From Janthinobacterium sp. 1_2014MBL_MicDiv (GTDB taxonomy: Bacteria; Pseudomonadota; Gammaproteobacteria; Burkholderiales; Burkholderiaceae_D), in assembly GCF_001865675.1 (NCBI RefSeq), contig NZ_CP011319.1, positions 4,960,001 to 5,024,000 on the forward strand: 64,000 bases of DNA, in the 5' to 3' direction. The notes beneath the pieces were generated by a model, which saw only the letters and a program-made list of their open reading frames with translations, did not search any database and was not told where the DNA came from. Positions 17,035-24,554 of the stretch are shown piece by piece. A program made the position numbers and the translations under genes. The first letter of the stretch is position 1. Every line of letters begins with the position of its first letter.

Positions 17035-19713
17035 ATGATGCAACCCCGCAGCCCCTCCCCCACCTTGCGCCTGCTGTGCGCAGCCTTGCTCGGCGCGCAT
17101 GGCCATGCGGCCGTGGCGCAGGACAGCGGCGCCGCCGGCGGGGCGCCCGCCATGCAGCGCGTCGAAGTCACCGGTTCCTCGATCAAGCGGCTCGTCGCGG
17201 AAACGGCAACGCCGCTGTCCATCTTCAAGGCCGAGGACTTCGCCAAACAAGGCCTGACGACGGCGCAGGAAGTGCTCGGCAAGATCCCCGCGAATGCGTC
17301 GAGCATGGGCAGCGGCAATGCCGTCGGCGGCAATACCAGCGGCTTGCCCACGGGCGGCCAGGCCAGCGCCGACTTGCGCGGCCTGGGCGGCGACAAGACC
17401 CTGGTCCTGCTCAATGGCCGGCGCATCGCCAACCATCCTTACGACGGCGCCAGCGTCGACCTGAACATCATCCCCCTTGCCGCCCTCGAGCGCGTCGAAG
17501 TGCTGCGCGACGGCGCCTCGGCCATCTACGGCACGGACGCCATCGGCGGCGTCATCAACTTCATCACCAGGCGCTCCGTCAACGCGACGACTGTAACGGC
17601 CGAGGTCATCGCGCCCCAGCACAAGGGCGCCGACGAACACCGGCTCAACCTGTCGACGGGCGTCGGCCAGCTCGACGCGGATGGCTACAACCTGTTCGGC
17701 GTGGCCGATTACCACAAGCAAAAAGTGCTGACCTCGCAAGACCGCGCCTTCTCGCAGACCGGCGTCATTCCCGCGCGCGGCCTGTCGATTACCAGCGGCA
17801 CGACTTTCCCCGGCAATTATTTCGATGCGGCCGCCAACGGCGGCGCTGGCCTGGCCGGCAATCCCTCTGCGGCCAGCGGCTGCCTGCCGCCGCTGTCGGT
17901 GCCGGCGGTGCCGGCCAGCGGCACTTGCCGCCAGGATTACACGCGCCAGATCGACGACTTGCCCGCGCAGGAGCAGCTGGCCGTCTTCGGCAAGGGCGCC
18001 TTCAAGCTCGGTGGCGGCCACCTTGCCAGCGTCGAATATTTGCATGCGGAAAACAAGGTCAAGGCGCGCACGGCGCCGCCGCCGCAGACGGCCCTGAGCC
18101 TGCCTGCCAGCAGCAAATACTATCCGGGCAACGCGGGCGGCGTGCCGGCCCAGCCGGGCCTGTCGGGCCAGCCCCTGAGCGTCAACTGGCGCCCCGTCGA
18201 GGCAGGCCAGCGCCAGATCGATTCGCACGGCAAGGCCGACCGCCTGGTGCTGGCGCTGGAAGGCGAACTGGCCCGCTGGGATTACAGGACTGGCCTCAGC
18301 CATGCGATCAGCAAGTCGTCGGAACAATTTACGGGCGGCTATGTACAGGACGCGAGTTTTGCCGCCGGCGTACTGAACGGCATCCTGAATCCGTTCGGCC
18401 TGCAGGACGCGGCCGGCAAGTCTTACCTCGACAGTACCGCCCTGCGCGGCGAAGTGCAGAATGCCAGGGTCACCACCACGGGCATCGACATCAAGGGCAG
18501 CCGCGAGCTGATGCCGCTGGCCGGCGGAGCGCTGGCGCTCGCGCTCGGCGCCGAATGGCGGCGCGAACGGGCCGACTTCAACGTGAATCGCGACATCGCC
18601 GGCCAGGCCGCCAGTTCAGGCTTGTCCGGTTCGCTGTCGAAGAGCGGCTCGCGCACCATCGCAGCCGTCTTCGGCGAACTCAACTTGCCCCTGCTGCAGG
18701 ACCTGGAAGTGCAGCTGGCAAGCCGTTTCGACCATTACAGCGACGTGGGCAGCACCACCAATCCGAAGCTGGCCGTGCGCTACCAGGCCAGCAGCGCGCT
18801 GGTGCTGCGCGGCTCGGCCAGCACGGGTTTCCGCGCGCCCACCTTGTTTGAAAAGAATGCGCCGCCATCGCGCAACGATACCAACGATTCCTATGACGAC
18901 CCCATCCTGTGTCCGGGCGGCGCGCCGCAGCCGGGCGCCAATCCCCTGCGCGACTGCGACTTGCAGCAATTCAAGCTGCAAGGCGGCAACGACAAGCTGA
19001 AGCCGGAAAAATCCACCACCTTCGCCGTCGGCGTGGTGCTGGAACCGGTCAAGCAAGTGACCGTTGCCATCGATTACTGGAACATCCACTTGAAGGACAA
19101 GATCGCCGCGCTGCCGGAACAATCGATCTTCGGCAACTACGAAAAGTACAAGGCCTTGTTCCTGCGCAATCCCGATGGCTCGCCGTATGCGATTCTCGAC
19201 CTGAACGACAACCTCGGCGAAGTGAAAACCGACGGCATCGACGTCAGCCTGAATGCCCGCCTGGGGCGCGGCGCGTTTGGCAATGTCAGCCTGTCCGTGG
19301 ACGGCACCTGGACCCGCAAGTATGACTACCAGAACGAGCGCGGCGGGGAATTCATCGCCAACGTGGGCCGCTATGCGGACAACAACCCCGTATTCCGCTG
19401 GAAACATACGGCGGCGCTGAACTGGCGCAAGGGCAACTGGGGCGCGACCGTGTCGCAATCGTTCAAGTCGCGCTACACAGACCAGAACCAGGTGGCGCCG
19501 CAGTACCGGCACGACGTGTCGTCGTACAGCCTGCTGGGCGTGTCGGCCAGCTATGCGTGGCGCGGCTTGCTGCTGATGGCGGGCGTGAAGAACCTGCTGG
19601 ACAGGGAACCGCCGTTCTCGAACCAGGGCACGCTGTTCCAGAAAGGCTATGACCCGCGCTATACGGACCCGGTCGGTCGCGCGTACTACCTGCGCGGCAG
19701 CTATACGTTTTAG
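17035..19713 (+). CDS. TonB-dependent receptor 2 (subfamily B)
   Basis: An 892-residue outer-membrane receptor. A signal peptide ends near HAAVAQ; the plug has VEVTGSSIKRLVAETATPLS, ADLRGLGGDKTLVLLNGRRI and VEVLRDGASAIYGTDAIGGV. The barrel ends GRAYYLRGSYTF. A disulfide-type loop (LCPGGAPQPG to DCDLQ) aligns with receptor 1. Its C-terminal motif REPPFSNQG resembles receptor 3 more than 1 or 4. The ATG at 17035 (followed by a second ATG) has CAGGAG 6-8 bases upstream; a start 10 codons earlier would cover this site. No STN domain. Substrate unknown. Confidence 0.92.
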   Translation: MMQPRSPSPTLRLLCAALLGAHGHAAVAQDSGAAGGAPAMQRVEVTGSSIKRLVAETATPLSIFKAEDFAKQGLTTAQEVLGKIPANASSMGSGNAVGGNTSGLPTGGQASADLRGLGGDKTLVLLNGRRIANHPYDGASVDLNIIPLAALERVEVLRDGASAIYGTDAIGGVINFITRRSVNATTVTAEVIAPQHKGADEHRLNLSTGVGQLDADGYNLFGVADYHKQKVLTSQDRAFSQTGVIPARGLSITSGTTFPGNYFDAAANGGAGLAGNPSAASGCLPPLSVPAVPASGTCRQDYTRQIDDLPAQEQLAVFGKGAFKLGGGHLASVEYLHAENKVKARTAPPPQTALSLPASSKYYPGNAGGVPAQPGLSGQPLSVNWRPVEAGQRQIDSHGKADRLVLALEGELARWDYRTGLSHAISKSSEQFTGGYVQDASFAAGVLNGILNPFGLQDAAGKSYLDSTALRGEVQNARVTTTGIDIKGSRELMPLAGGALALALGAEWRRERADFNVNRDIAGQAASSGLSGSLSKSGSRTIAAVFGELNLPLLQDLEVQLASRFDHYSDVGSTTNPKLAVRYQASSALVLRGSASTGFRAPTLFEKNAPPSRNDTNDSYDDPILCPGGAPQPGANPLRDCDLQQFKLQGGNDKLKPEKSTTFAVGVVLEPVKQVTVAIDYWNIHLKDKIAALPEQSIFGNYEKYKALFLRNPDGSPYAILDLNDNLGEVKTDGIDVSLNARLGRGAFGNVSLSVDGTWTRKYDYQNERGGEFIANVGRYADNNPVFRWKHTAALNWRKGNWGATVSQSFKSRYTDQNQVAPQYRHDVSSYSLLGVSASYAWRGLLLMAGVKNLLDREPPFSNQGTLFQKGYDPRYTDPVGRAYYLRGSYTF

Positions 19714-19780
19714 GGGAAAATCGGCAGGAAAGCAATGAAACAAGGCAGCGCTGGCAAGCGTGTGCCAGCCAGGCTAAAAG

Positions 19781-19816
19781 CGGCGCCATCAGCGATGATG
19801 TGCGCCGTTTTATTTT
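19781..19816 (+). terminator. Terminator after TonB receptor 2
   Basis: CGGCGC (19781-19786) pairs with GCGCCG (19802-19807), and inside it CATCA pairs with TGATG around a GCGA loop with one bulged T. TTTTATTTT follows. Confidence 0.85.
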
Positions 19817-19919
19817 ACCCGCCTGAGCATGGCTGACAAGTGTTCACGATATTTTATTCCTGAAGTAATGCAAAAAAAATAGCAATTTGTTGCATTTCGT
19901 CCAAAAAGTCTGCACGAAA

Positions 19920-19948
19920 TTGACAATCTGAATCGCGAATGTTTTGAT
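19920..19948 (+). promoter_or_regulatory. Sigma-70 promoter of TonB receptor 3
   Basis: A perfect TTGACA (19920-19925), a 17-base spacer and TTTGAT (19943-19948; four of six consensus bases). It lies in an AT-rich segment unlike the surrounding DNA and predicts a leader of about 115 bases. Confidence 0.6.
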
Positions 19949-19957
19949 GAGGACCCT

Positions 19958-20025
19958 GAAAATTTACAGAATTTTCATTGGTGGAATTTGAAAGTGGCAA
20001 ATAAATTGTTGGTGAGCAACAAGTT
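19958..20025 (+). other. Structured AT-rich 5' leader of TonB receptor 3
   Basis: Two hairpins are visible after the predicted start site: GAAAATT/AATTTTC (19958-19964 and 19970-19976, five-base loop) and TTGTTG/CAACAA near 20008-20024 (five-base loop). Whether they regulate translation is unknown. Confidence 0.35.
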
Positions 20026-20071
20026 ATTTCAAAATAAATGCCATCTTTATCACAATAACAAGGAATTTCAG

Positions 20072-22891
20072 ATGATGATAGAAAATGTAATGTCGCGTTC
20101 GCTGCGCCTGATGTTTGCTGGCGGTATCGCCCTGGGTATGCATGCAGCGTATGCGCAAGAAACAACGGATGGCACCATGCAGCGCGTGGAAGTCACGGGT
20201 TCGAGCATCAAGCGCATCGCTTCGGAAGCGTCGCTGCCGGTGCAATCGTTCAACCAGAAAGACATCAAGAAAACCGGCGTCAGCACGGTCACCGATTTCA
20301 TCCAGCAAATCCCCGCGATGCAGGGCTTCTCCGTGGCCGCCGATTCGGTCGGCGGTGGCGGTGGCGGCGTCACCACGGCGTCGATCCACGATATCGGCGC
20401 AGCCTACACGCTGGTGCTGCTGAACGGCCGCCGCATTGCGCCGTCCAATTCGGGCACCACCATCGACCTGAACTCGATCCCGCTGTCGGCCATCGAACGC
20501 GTGGAAGTGCTGACCGACGGCGCCTCGGCCCTGTATGGCGCCGACGCCATCGCCGGCGTGGTCAACTTCATCCTGAAAAAAGGCGCATCGCCGCTGGAAA
20601 TCAATGCCAAGTACTCGCGTCCTGAAGAGTCGGGCGGCGCCAGCAACTCGTTCTCGATCAGCAAGGGCTTCGGCGACATCGACGACGACGGCTACAGCAT
20701 CTTCGTGTCGGCCAGCCATGACGAACAAAAATCGCTGAAAGCATCGCAGCGCAGCTTCGCCAAGAGCGGCATCATCAATTTCAACGATCCGAAGACCGGC
20801 AAGGCACTGCAATTCATCAACGGTTCCTCGCGCTCCGCGCCGGCCAACGCCACCGTCGATTACAACGCCATCGATCCTGCCACGGGCAAGACCGTCAGCA
20901 AGTCCGTCAACCTGAATCCCTATGCGCTGGCCAACGGCGGCAAATGCGCCGCCAGCAATATGGACTTCTATGGCGACGGCAACTGCTATTTCGATTCGCC
21001 GTCGACCATCGAAATCAATCCGGAATCGAAGCGCGACTCGCTGTTCAGCTCCGGTAGCGTCAAGCTGGGCAATACCGGCTTCCAGGGCTTCTATGACCTG
21101 GCCTACACGGAAGCGCGCATCATCGCCAGCATCGCGCCGTACCCGGCCGATTTCTCGGTCCCCGTCGGCTCGCCGCTGTTCAATAAATACCTGGCACCGG
21201 GCCTGACGCCGGAGCAACTGGCCAACGCCACGGGCGCCATCGCCAAATACCGCCTGTCGGAAATGGGCAACCGCGTGTACGACTATGGCACCAAGGCCAC
21301 CCACATCGTCGCCGGCATCGATGGCAACGCATTCGGCTGGGATATCAACTCGGCGGTGACGTACTCGAAAAACAAGCAGACGCAAGACTACGTGAGCGGC
21401 TTCCCGCTGTCGGACAAGTTTGACGCGCAAGTGGCCGCCGGCAATATCGACCCGTTCGCCTACCCTGTCGGCGCCATGCCCGATTCCATGCGCCAGGCCT
21501 TGCTGGGCACCGGCTTCAGCGGCACCTACAACACGCAAACCGTGGAGATGAAGGGCATCGACGGCCGCGCTTCGCGTCCTGTCTTCTCGCTGCCAGGCGG
21601 CACCGCCATGCTGGGTATCGGCGCCGACTACCGCAACACCTCGTACAAGGTGCAACAGGCGAACGTCGCCAAGCAGGCGCAGATCCTGTTTGACAATCCG
21701 CAAGTCGACAGCGAATATGCGCGCGACAACGCCGGCGCGTATGCCGAGCTGATGTTGCCGATCTCGAAGAAACTGGAAATGACGGGCTCGCTGCGTTATG
21801 ACCAGATCGGCGCCATCGATGACAAGCTGACGGGCAAGACCGTGGGCAAGAAAGAAAACGCCACCACCTGGAAAGTCAGCGGCAAGTACTCGGCCGCCAA
21901 GAACCTGATGTTCCGCGCCGCTGCCGGCACCGGCTTCCGCGCCGCCAGCATGCAGGAAATCGCCGGTCCATTGGAAGACTGGGGCGTTACCGGTGGTAAC
22001 TATCAATGCCCATTGACGGCCGCCAACGGCATGGCCGGTCACCCGCTGGCCAGCTATTGCAGCGGCGTGGGACGCCAGCAATTCGAAGCCTTCCAGGGCG
22101 GCAATCCCGACCTGAAGCCGGAAACGTCGAAACAGTGGAGCATCGGTACCGTGTTCGAGCCGATCGACAGCCTGTCGATGTCGTTCGACCTGTGGAACGT
22201 GGAAATCCGCGACCAGGTGACGGCCGTGTCGGAAGGCCTGATCTTCAACGATCCAGCCAAGTACGCCAACCTGTTCACCACCAAGCACATCAGCTCGACG
22301 GGCAAGGACGTGCTGGCCATCAAACTGCTGCCGATCAACATCGGCAAGGTGGAAAACCGCGGTATCGACTACGACTTCACCCACAAGATGAAGCTGCTGG
22401 ACGGTCGCCTGACGAGCCGTCTGATGGGTACCTATCTGCTGCGTTCGCGCTACACGACGCCAGGCACCGATGATCAATGGGAAACCAGCCTGAACCGCTA
22501 CGGTTCGAACGACAAGGTCAGCTTCCGCAACATCATCCGCGCCAGCACCACGTATGAGACGGCCAAGTTCACGCATACGCTGAGCGCCAGCTACCGCAAT
22601 GGCTACACGGACAAGGAACAGACGGTCGACGACTGCGCTGTCATCGTGGCCGGCAGCCCTGGCGAATGCTATGGCATCCAGCTGGAAGTGCCGAGCTACA
22701 CCACGTTCGACTTCCAGACGGCTTACCGTCCGCTGAAGAACGTGGAAATCACGGGCGGCATCCTGAACCTGTTCGACCGCAACCCGCCGTTCACGCTGCG
22801 CAACACGGGTTCGCATCAAGTGGGCTACAACCCGTCGTACTCGAGCGCCCTGGGCCGCCAGTTCTACCTGAGCGGTTCCTACAAGTTCTAA
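20072..22891 (+). CDS. TonB-dependent receptor 3 (subfamily B)
   Basis: A 939-residue outer-membrane receptor. Its signal peptide (MSRSLRLMFAGGIALGMH to AYAQ) is nearly the same as that of receptor 1 (MSRSVRLMFSG), which suggests descent by duplication. The plug has VEVTGSSIKRIASEASLPVQ, YTLVLLNGRRIAPSNSG and VEVLTDGASALYGADAIAGV. The barrel ends GRQFYLSGSYKF. The ATG at 20072 follows AAGGAATTTCAG; the open frame extends upstream but without a signal peptide. It has its own promoter and terminator. It shares the NPPFTLRNTG C-terminal motif with receptor 2. Substrate unknown. Confidence 0.93.
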   Translation: MMIENVMSRSLRLMFAGGIALGMHAAYAQETTDGTMQRVEVTGSSIKRIASEASLPVQSFNQKDIKKTGVSTVTDFIQQIPAMQGFSVAADSVGGGGGGVTTASIHDIGAAYTLVLLNGRRIAPSNSGTTIDLNSIPLSAIERVEVLTDGASALYGADAIAGVVNFILKKGASPLEINAKYSRPEESGGASNSFSISKGFGDIDDDGYSIFVSASHDEQKSLKASQRSFAKSGIINFNDPKTGKALQFINGSSRSAPANATVDYNAIDPATGKTVSKSVNLNPYALANGGKCAASNMDFYGDGNCYFDSPSTIEINPESKRDSLFSSGSVKLGNTGFQGFYDLAYTEARIIASIAPYPADFSVPVGSPLFNKYLAPGLTPEQLANATGAIAKYRLSEMGNRVYDYGTKATHIVAGIDGNAFGWDINSAVTYSKNKQTQDYVSGFPLSDKFDAQVAAGNIDPFAYPVGAMPDSMRQALLGTGFSGTYNTQTVEMKGIDGRASRPVFSLPGGTAMLGIGADYRNTSYKVQQANVAKQAQILFDNPQVDSEYARDNAGAYAELMLPISKKLEMTGSLRYDQIGAIDDKLTGKTVGKKENATTWKVSGKYSAAKNLMFRAAAGTGFRAASMQEIAGPLEDWGVTGGNYQCPLTAANGMAGHPLASYCSGVGRQQFEAFQGGNPDLKPETSKQWSIGTVFEPIDSLSMSFDLWNVEIRDQVTAVSEGLIFNDPAKYANLFTTKHISSTGKDVLAIKLLPINIGKVENRGIDYDFTHKMKLLDGRLTSRLMGTYLLRSRYTTPGTDDQWETSLNRYGSNDKVSFRNIIRASTTYETAKFTHTLSASYRNGYTDKEQTVDDCAVIVAGSPGECYGIQLEVPSYTTFDFQTAYRPLKNVEITGGILNLFDRNPPFTLRNTGSHQVGYNPSYSSALGRQFYLSGSYKF

Positions 22892-22917
22892 GCTGACTGT
22901 GAGCTGAGAATTGAAAA

Positions 22918-22950
22918 AGCCCGGAAAGCTTAGCTTTCCGGGCTTTTTTT
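22918..22950. terminator. Bidirectional terminator between TonB receptor 3 and aroG
   Basis: A perfect twelve-base stem, AGCCCGGAAAGC/GCTTTCCGGGCT, with loop TTA. It has seven T on the plus side and a five-A run before it, so it can serve both convergent genes. Confidence 0.92.
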
Positions 22951-22966
22951 CATGCCGCGCGCCGCC

Positions 22967-24031
22967 TTATTCCGCGTCGCCCTGCAGGCGGCGCTGTTTC
23001 ACGGCCGCCGCCAGGTTTTCCAGCACGGCCACGCTGGCGCTCCAGTCGATGCAGCCATCCGTGACGGACTGGCCGTAGATCAATTCCTTGCCCGGAATCA
23101 AATCCTGGCGGCCGGCCACCAGGTGCGATTCCACCATCACGCCAACGATGCGGCCATCGCCCGCCGCCACCTGGCTGGCGATATCGGCGCACACGGGGAT
23201 CTGGTTTTCCGGTTTTTTCGAGCTGTTCGCATGCGAGGCGTCGATCATCAGGCGCGCCGCCAGGCCTTGCGCGGCGATGGCCTTGCAGGCGTCGTCCACG
23301 CTGGCCGCGTCGTAGTTCGGCGTCTTGCCGCCGCGCAAGATGATGTGGCAATCCTCATTGCCATTGGTCGAGACGATGGCCGAGTGGCCGCCCTTCGTGA
23401 CGGAGAGGAAATGGTGCGGCTGCGAGGCGGCCTTGATGGCTTCCACGGCGATTTTCACGTTGCCGTCCGTGCCATTCTTGAAGCCGACCGGACAGGACAG
23501 TCCCGACGCCAGCTCGCGGTGCACCTGCGACTCCGTGGTGCGCGCGCCGATGGCGCCCCAGCTGATCAGGTCGGCGATGTATTGCGGGCTGATCACGTCG
23601 AGGAATTCGGTACCGGCAGGCAAGCCCAACTCATTGATGTCGCGCAACAGTTCACGCGCCATGCGCAAGCCGTCGTTGATGCGGAAGCTGTTGTCCATGT
23701 ACGGATCGTTGATCAAGCCCTTCCAGCCCACCGTGGTGCGCGGCTTTTCGAAGTACACGCGCATGACGATTTCCAGTTCGCCGGCAAAACGCGCGCGCTC
23801 CTTGACCAGCAGGCGCGCATATTCCATGGCAGCCTTGGTGTCATGGATGGAGCAAGGCCCGATGACCACCATCAGGCGGTCGTCCTGGCCATGCAGGATG
23901 CGGTGCAGGGCGATGCGCGCACTGGCGGCGGTCTGTTCGGCTTGTTCTGAGCAGGCAAATTCGCGGATCAGGTGGGACGGCGGAGTCAATTCCTTCATTT
24001 CGCGAATACGCAAATCATCGGTGCGGGGCAT
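22967..24031 (-). CDS. aroG: 3-deoxy-7-phosphoheptulonate (DAHP) synthase, class I
   Basis: This enzyme condenses phosphoenolpyruvate and erythrose-4-phosphate to DAHP, the first step of the shikimate pathway. The 354-residue product has the class I (AroFGH) motifs VVIGPCSIHDTKAAMEYARL, RVYFEKPRTTVGWKGLINDP, GARTTESQVHRELASGLSCP, IDASHANSSKKPENQ and SHLVAGRQDL. The second of two adjacent ATGs (24029-24031) lies six bases after GGAG and is preferred; a TTG farther up overlaps that site. The leader holds a Phe/Tyr-rich peptide and a terminator hairpin, so expression is probably attenuated by aromatic amino acid supply. Which aromatic inhibits the enzyme cannot be read here. The symbol follows the family; aroF is equally possible. 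Confidence 0.94.
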   Translation of the reverse strand: MPRTDDLRIREMKELTPPSHLIREFACSEQAEQTAASARIALHRILHGQDDRLMVVIGPCSIHDTKAAMEYARLLVKERARFAGELEIVMRVYFEKPRTTVGWKGLINDPYMDNSFRINDGLRMARELLRDINELGLPAGTEFLDVISPQYIADLISWGAIGARTTESQVHRELASGLSCPVGFKNGTDGNVKIAVEAIKAASQPHHFLSVTKGGHSAIVSTNGNEDCHIILRGGKTPNYDAASVDDACKAIAAQGLAARLMIDASHANSSKKPENQIPVCADIASQVAAGDGRIVGVMVESHLVAGRQDLIPGKELIYGQSVTDGCIDWSASVAVLENLAAAVKQRRLQGDAE

Positions 24032-24071
24032 CATTTTCTCCAAAATTTGAACAAGGGTAAAACATCTGGGT

Positions 24072-24102
24072 AAAAAAAAACCGCCATCAGTGGCGGTTTT
24101 TT
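24072..24102 (-). terminator. aroG transcription attenuator
   Basis: On the minus strand AACCGCCA pairs with TGGCGGTT around CTGA and is followed by nine T, ending about 40 bases before the aroG ATG. An intrinsic terminator upstream of the gene it controls is the mark of attenuation. Its first arm (ACCGCC, minus strand of 24092-24097) can instead pair with GGCGGT inside the last codons of the leader peptide (24154-24159), forming an antiterminator. Confidence 0.85.
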
Positions 24103-24146
24103 AGAATTTGCTGGGATCTCGTTTTTGCTGCTACGTGAACCGTCCG

Positions 24147-24215
24147 CTACTCCACCGCCTTTGGGTTGGAATTGCTAAAGTAAAAATAAGCGGTAAAAAA
24201 GTGGCGAGCGAACAT
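24147..24215 (-). CDS. aroG leader peptide, Phe/Tyr-rich
   Basis: A 22-residue open frame that starts MFARHFFTAYFYF and ends KAVE. Seven of its first 13 residues are Phe or Tyr. AGGG lies nine bases before this ATG; an ATG three codons earlier (24222-24224) overlaps that site. The stop codon (24147-24149) lies about five bases from the GGCGGT segment, so a ribosome finishing translation would mask it and let the terminator form. A ribosome stalled on the Phe/Tyr codons (24177-24200) would leave it free to form the antiterminator. This matches the logic of known trp and phe leaders. Confidence 0.8.
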   Translation of the reverse strand: MFARHFFTAYFYFSNSNPKAVE

Positions 24216-24240
24216 GCGAGTCATCCCTGAGTGATGGCTG

Positions 24241-24270
24241 ACTATAAACCTAAATTGCAAGGGTTGGCAA
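24241..24270 (-). promoter_or_regulatory. Sigma-70 promoter of the aroG leader
   Basis: TTGCCA (24265-24270) and TATAGT (24241-24246) on the minus strand, spaced by 18 bases, each one mismatch from consensus. The predicted start near 24235 is 20 bases before the leader-peptide ATG and gives a leader of about 200 bases. Confidence 0.7.
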
Positions 24271-24554
24271 GCATATTTGTCGGCAAAGCCGCATGCTGCT
24301 GCCGTTTTACACTGCACAACACGCAAAAAAGCATAAAAAGTTGCGCGCGGTGAATCTCGCTGTGAACCCGCGCCGTGCATCTGAATCCGGGCACCACCGC
24401 TGTGCCCGTCGTGGCAGCCACGCCACGCCAGCCATTCTATCGACGACAAGCGGCGCACTCATTGATCTAGATCTAATCCCGGCGTCGCCGCACGGACAAA
24501 ACTCAAGGACGTATTGATGATCTCTTTGACTGCCTGACCTTTCCGGAGAACCGC
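24271..24554. other. Intergenic region between aroG promoter and TonB receptor 4
   Basis: No gene is seen. A ten-base palindrome GATCTAGATC (24474-24483) lies 70 bases before the receptor 4 ATG. No convincing plus-strand promoter was found. Confidence 0.4.

Noticed and set aside
20024..22819. A 931-codon minus-strand open frame
   Set aside because: Antisense shadow of TonB receptor 3; no signal peptide, ribosome site or family motif.
24474..24483. GATCTAGATC palindrome before receptor 4 as an operator
   Set aside because: A single short palindrome without a promoter context is expected by chance at this length.
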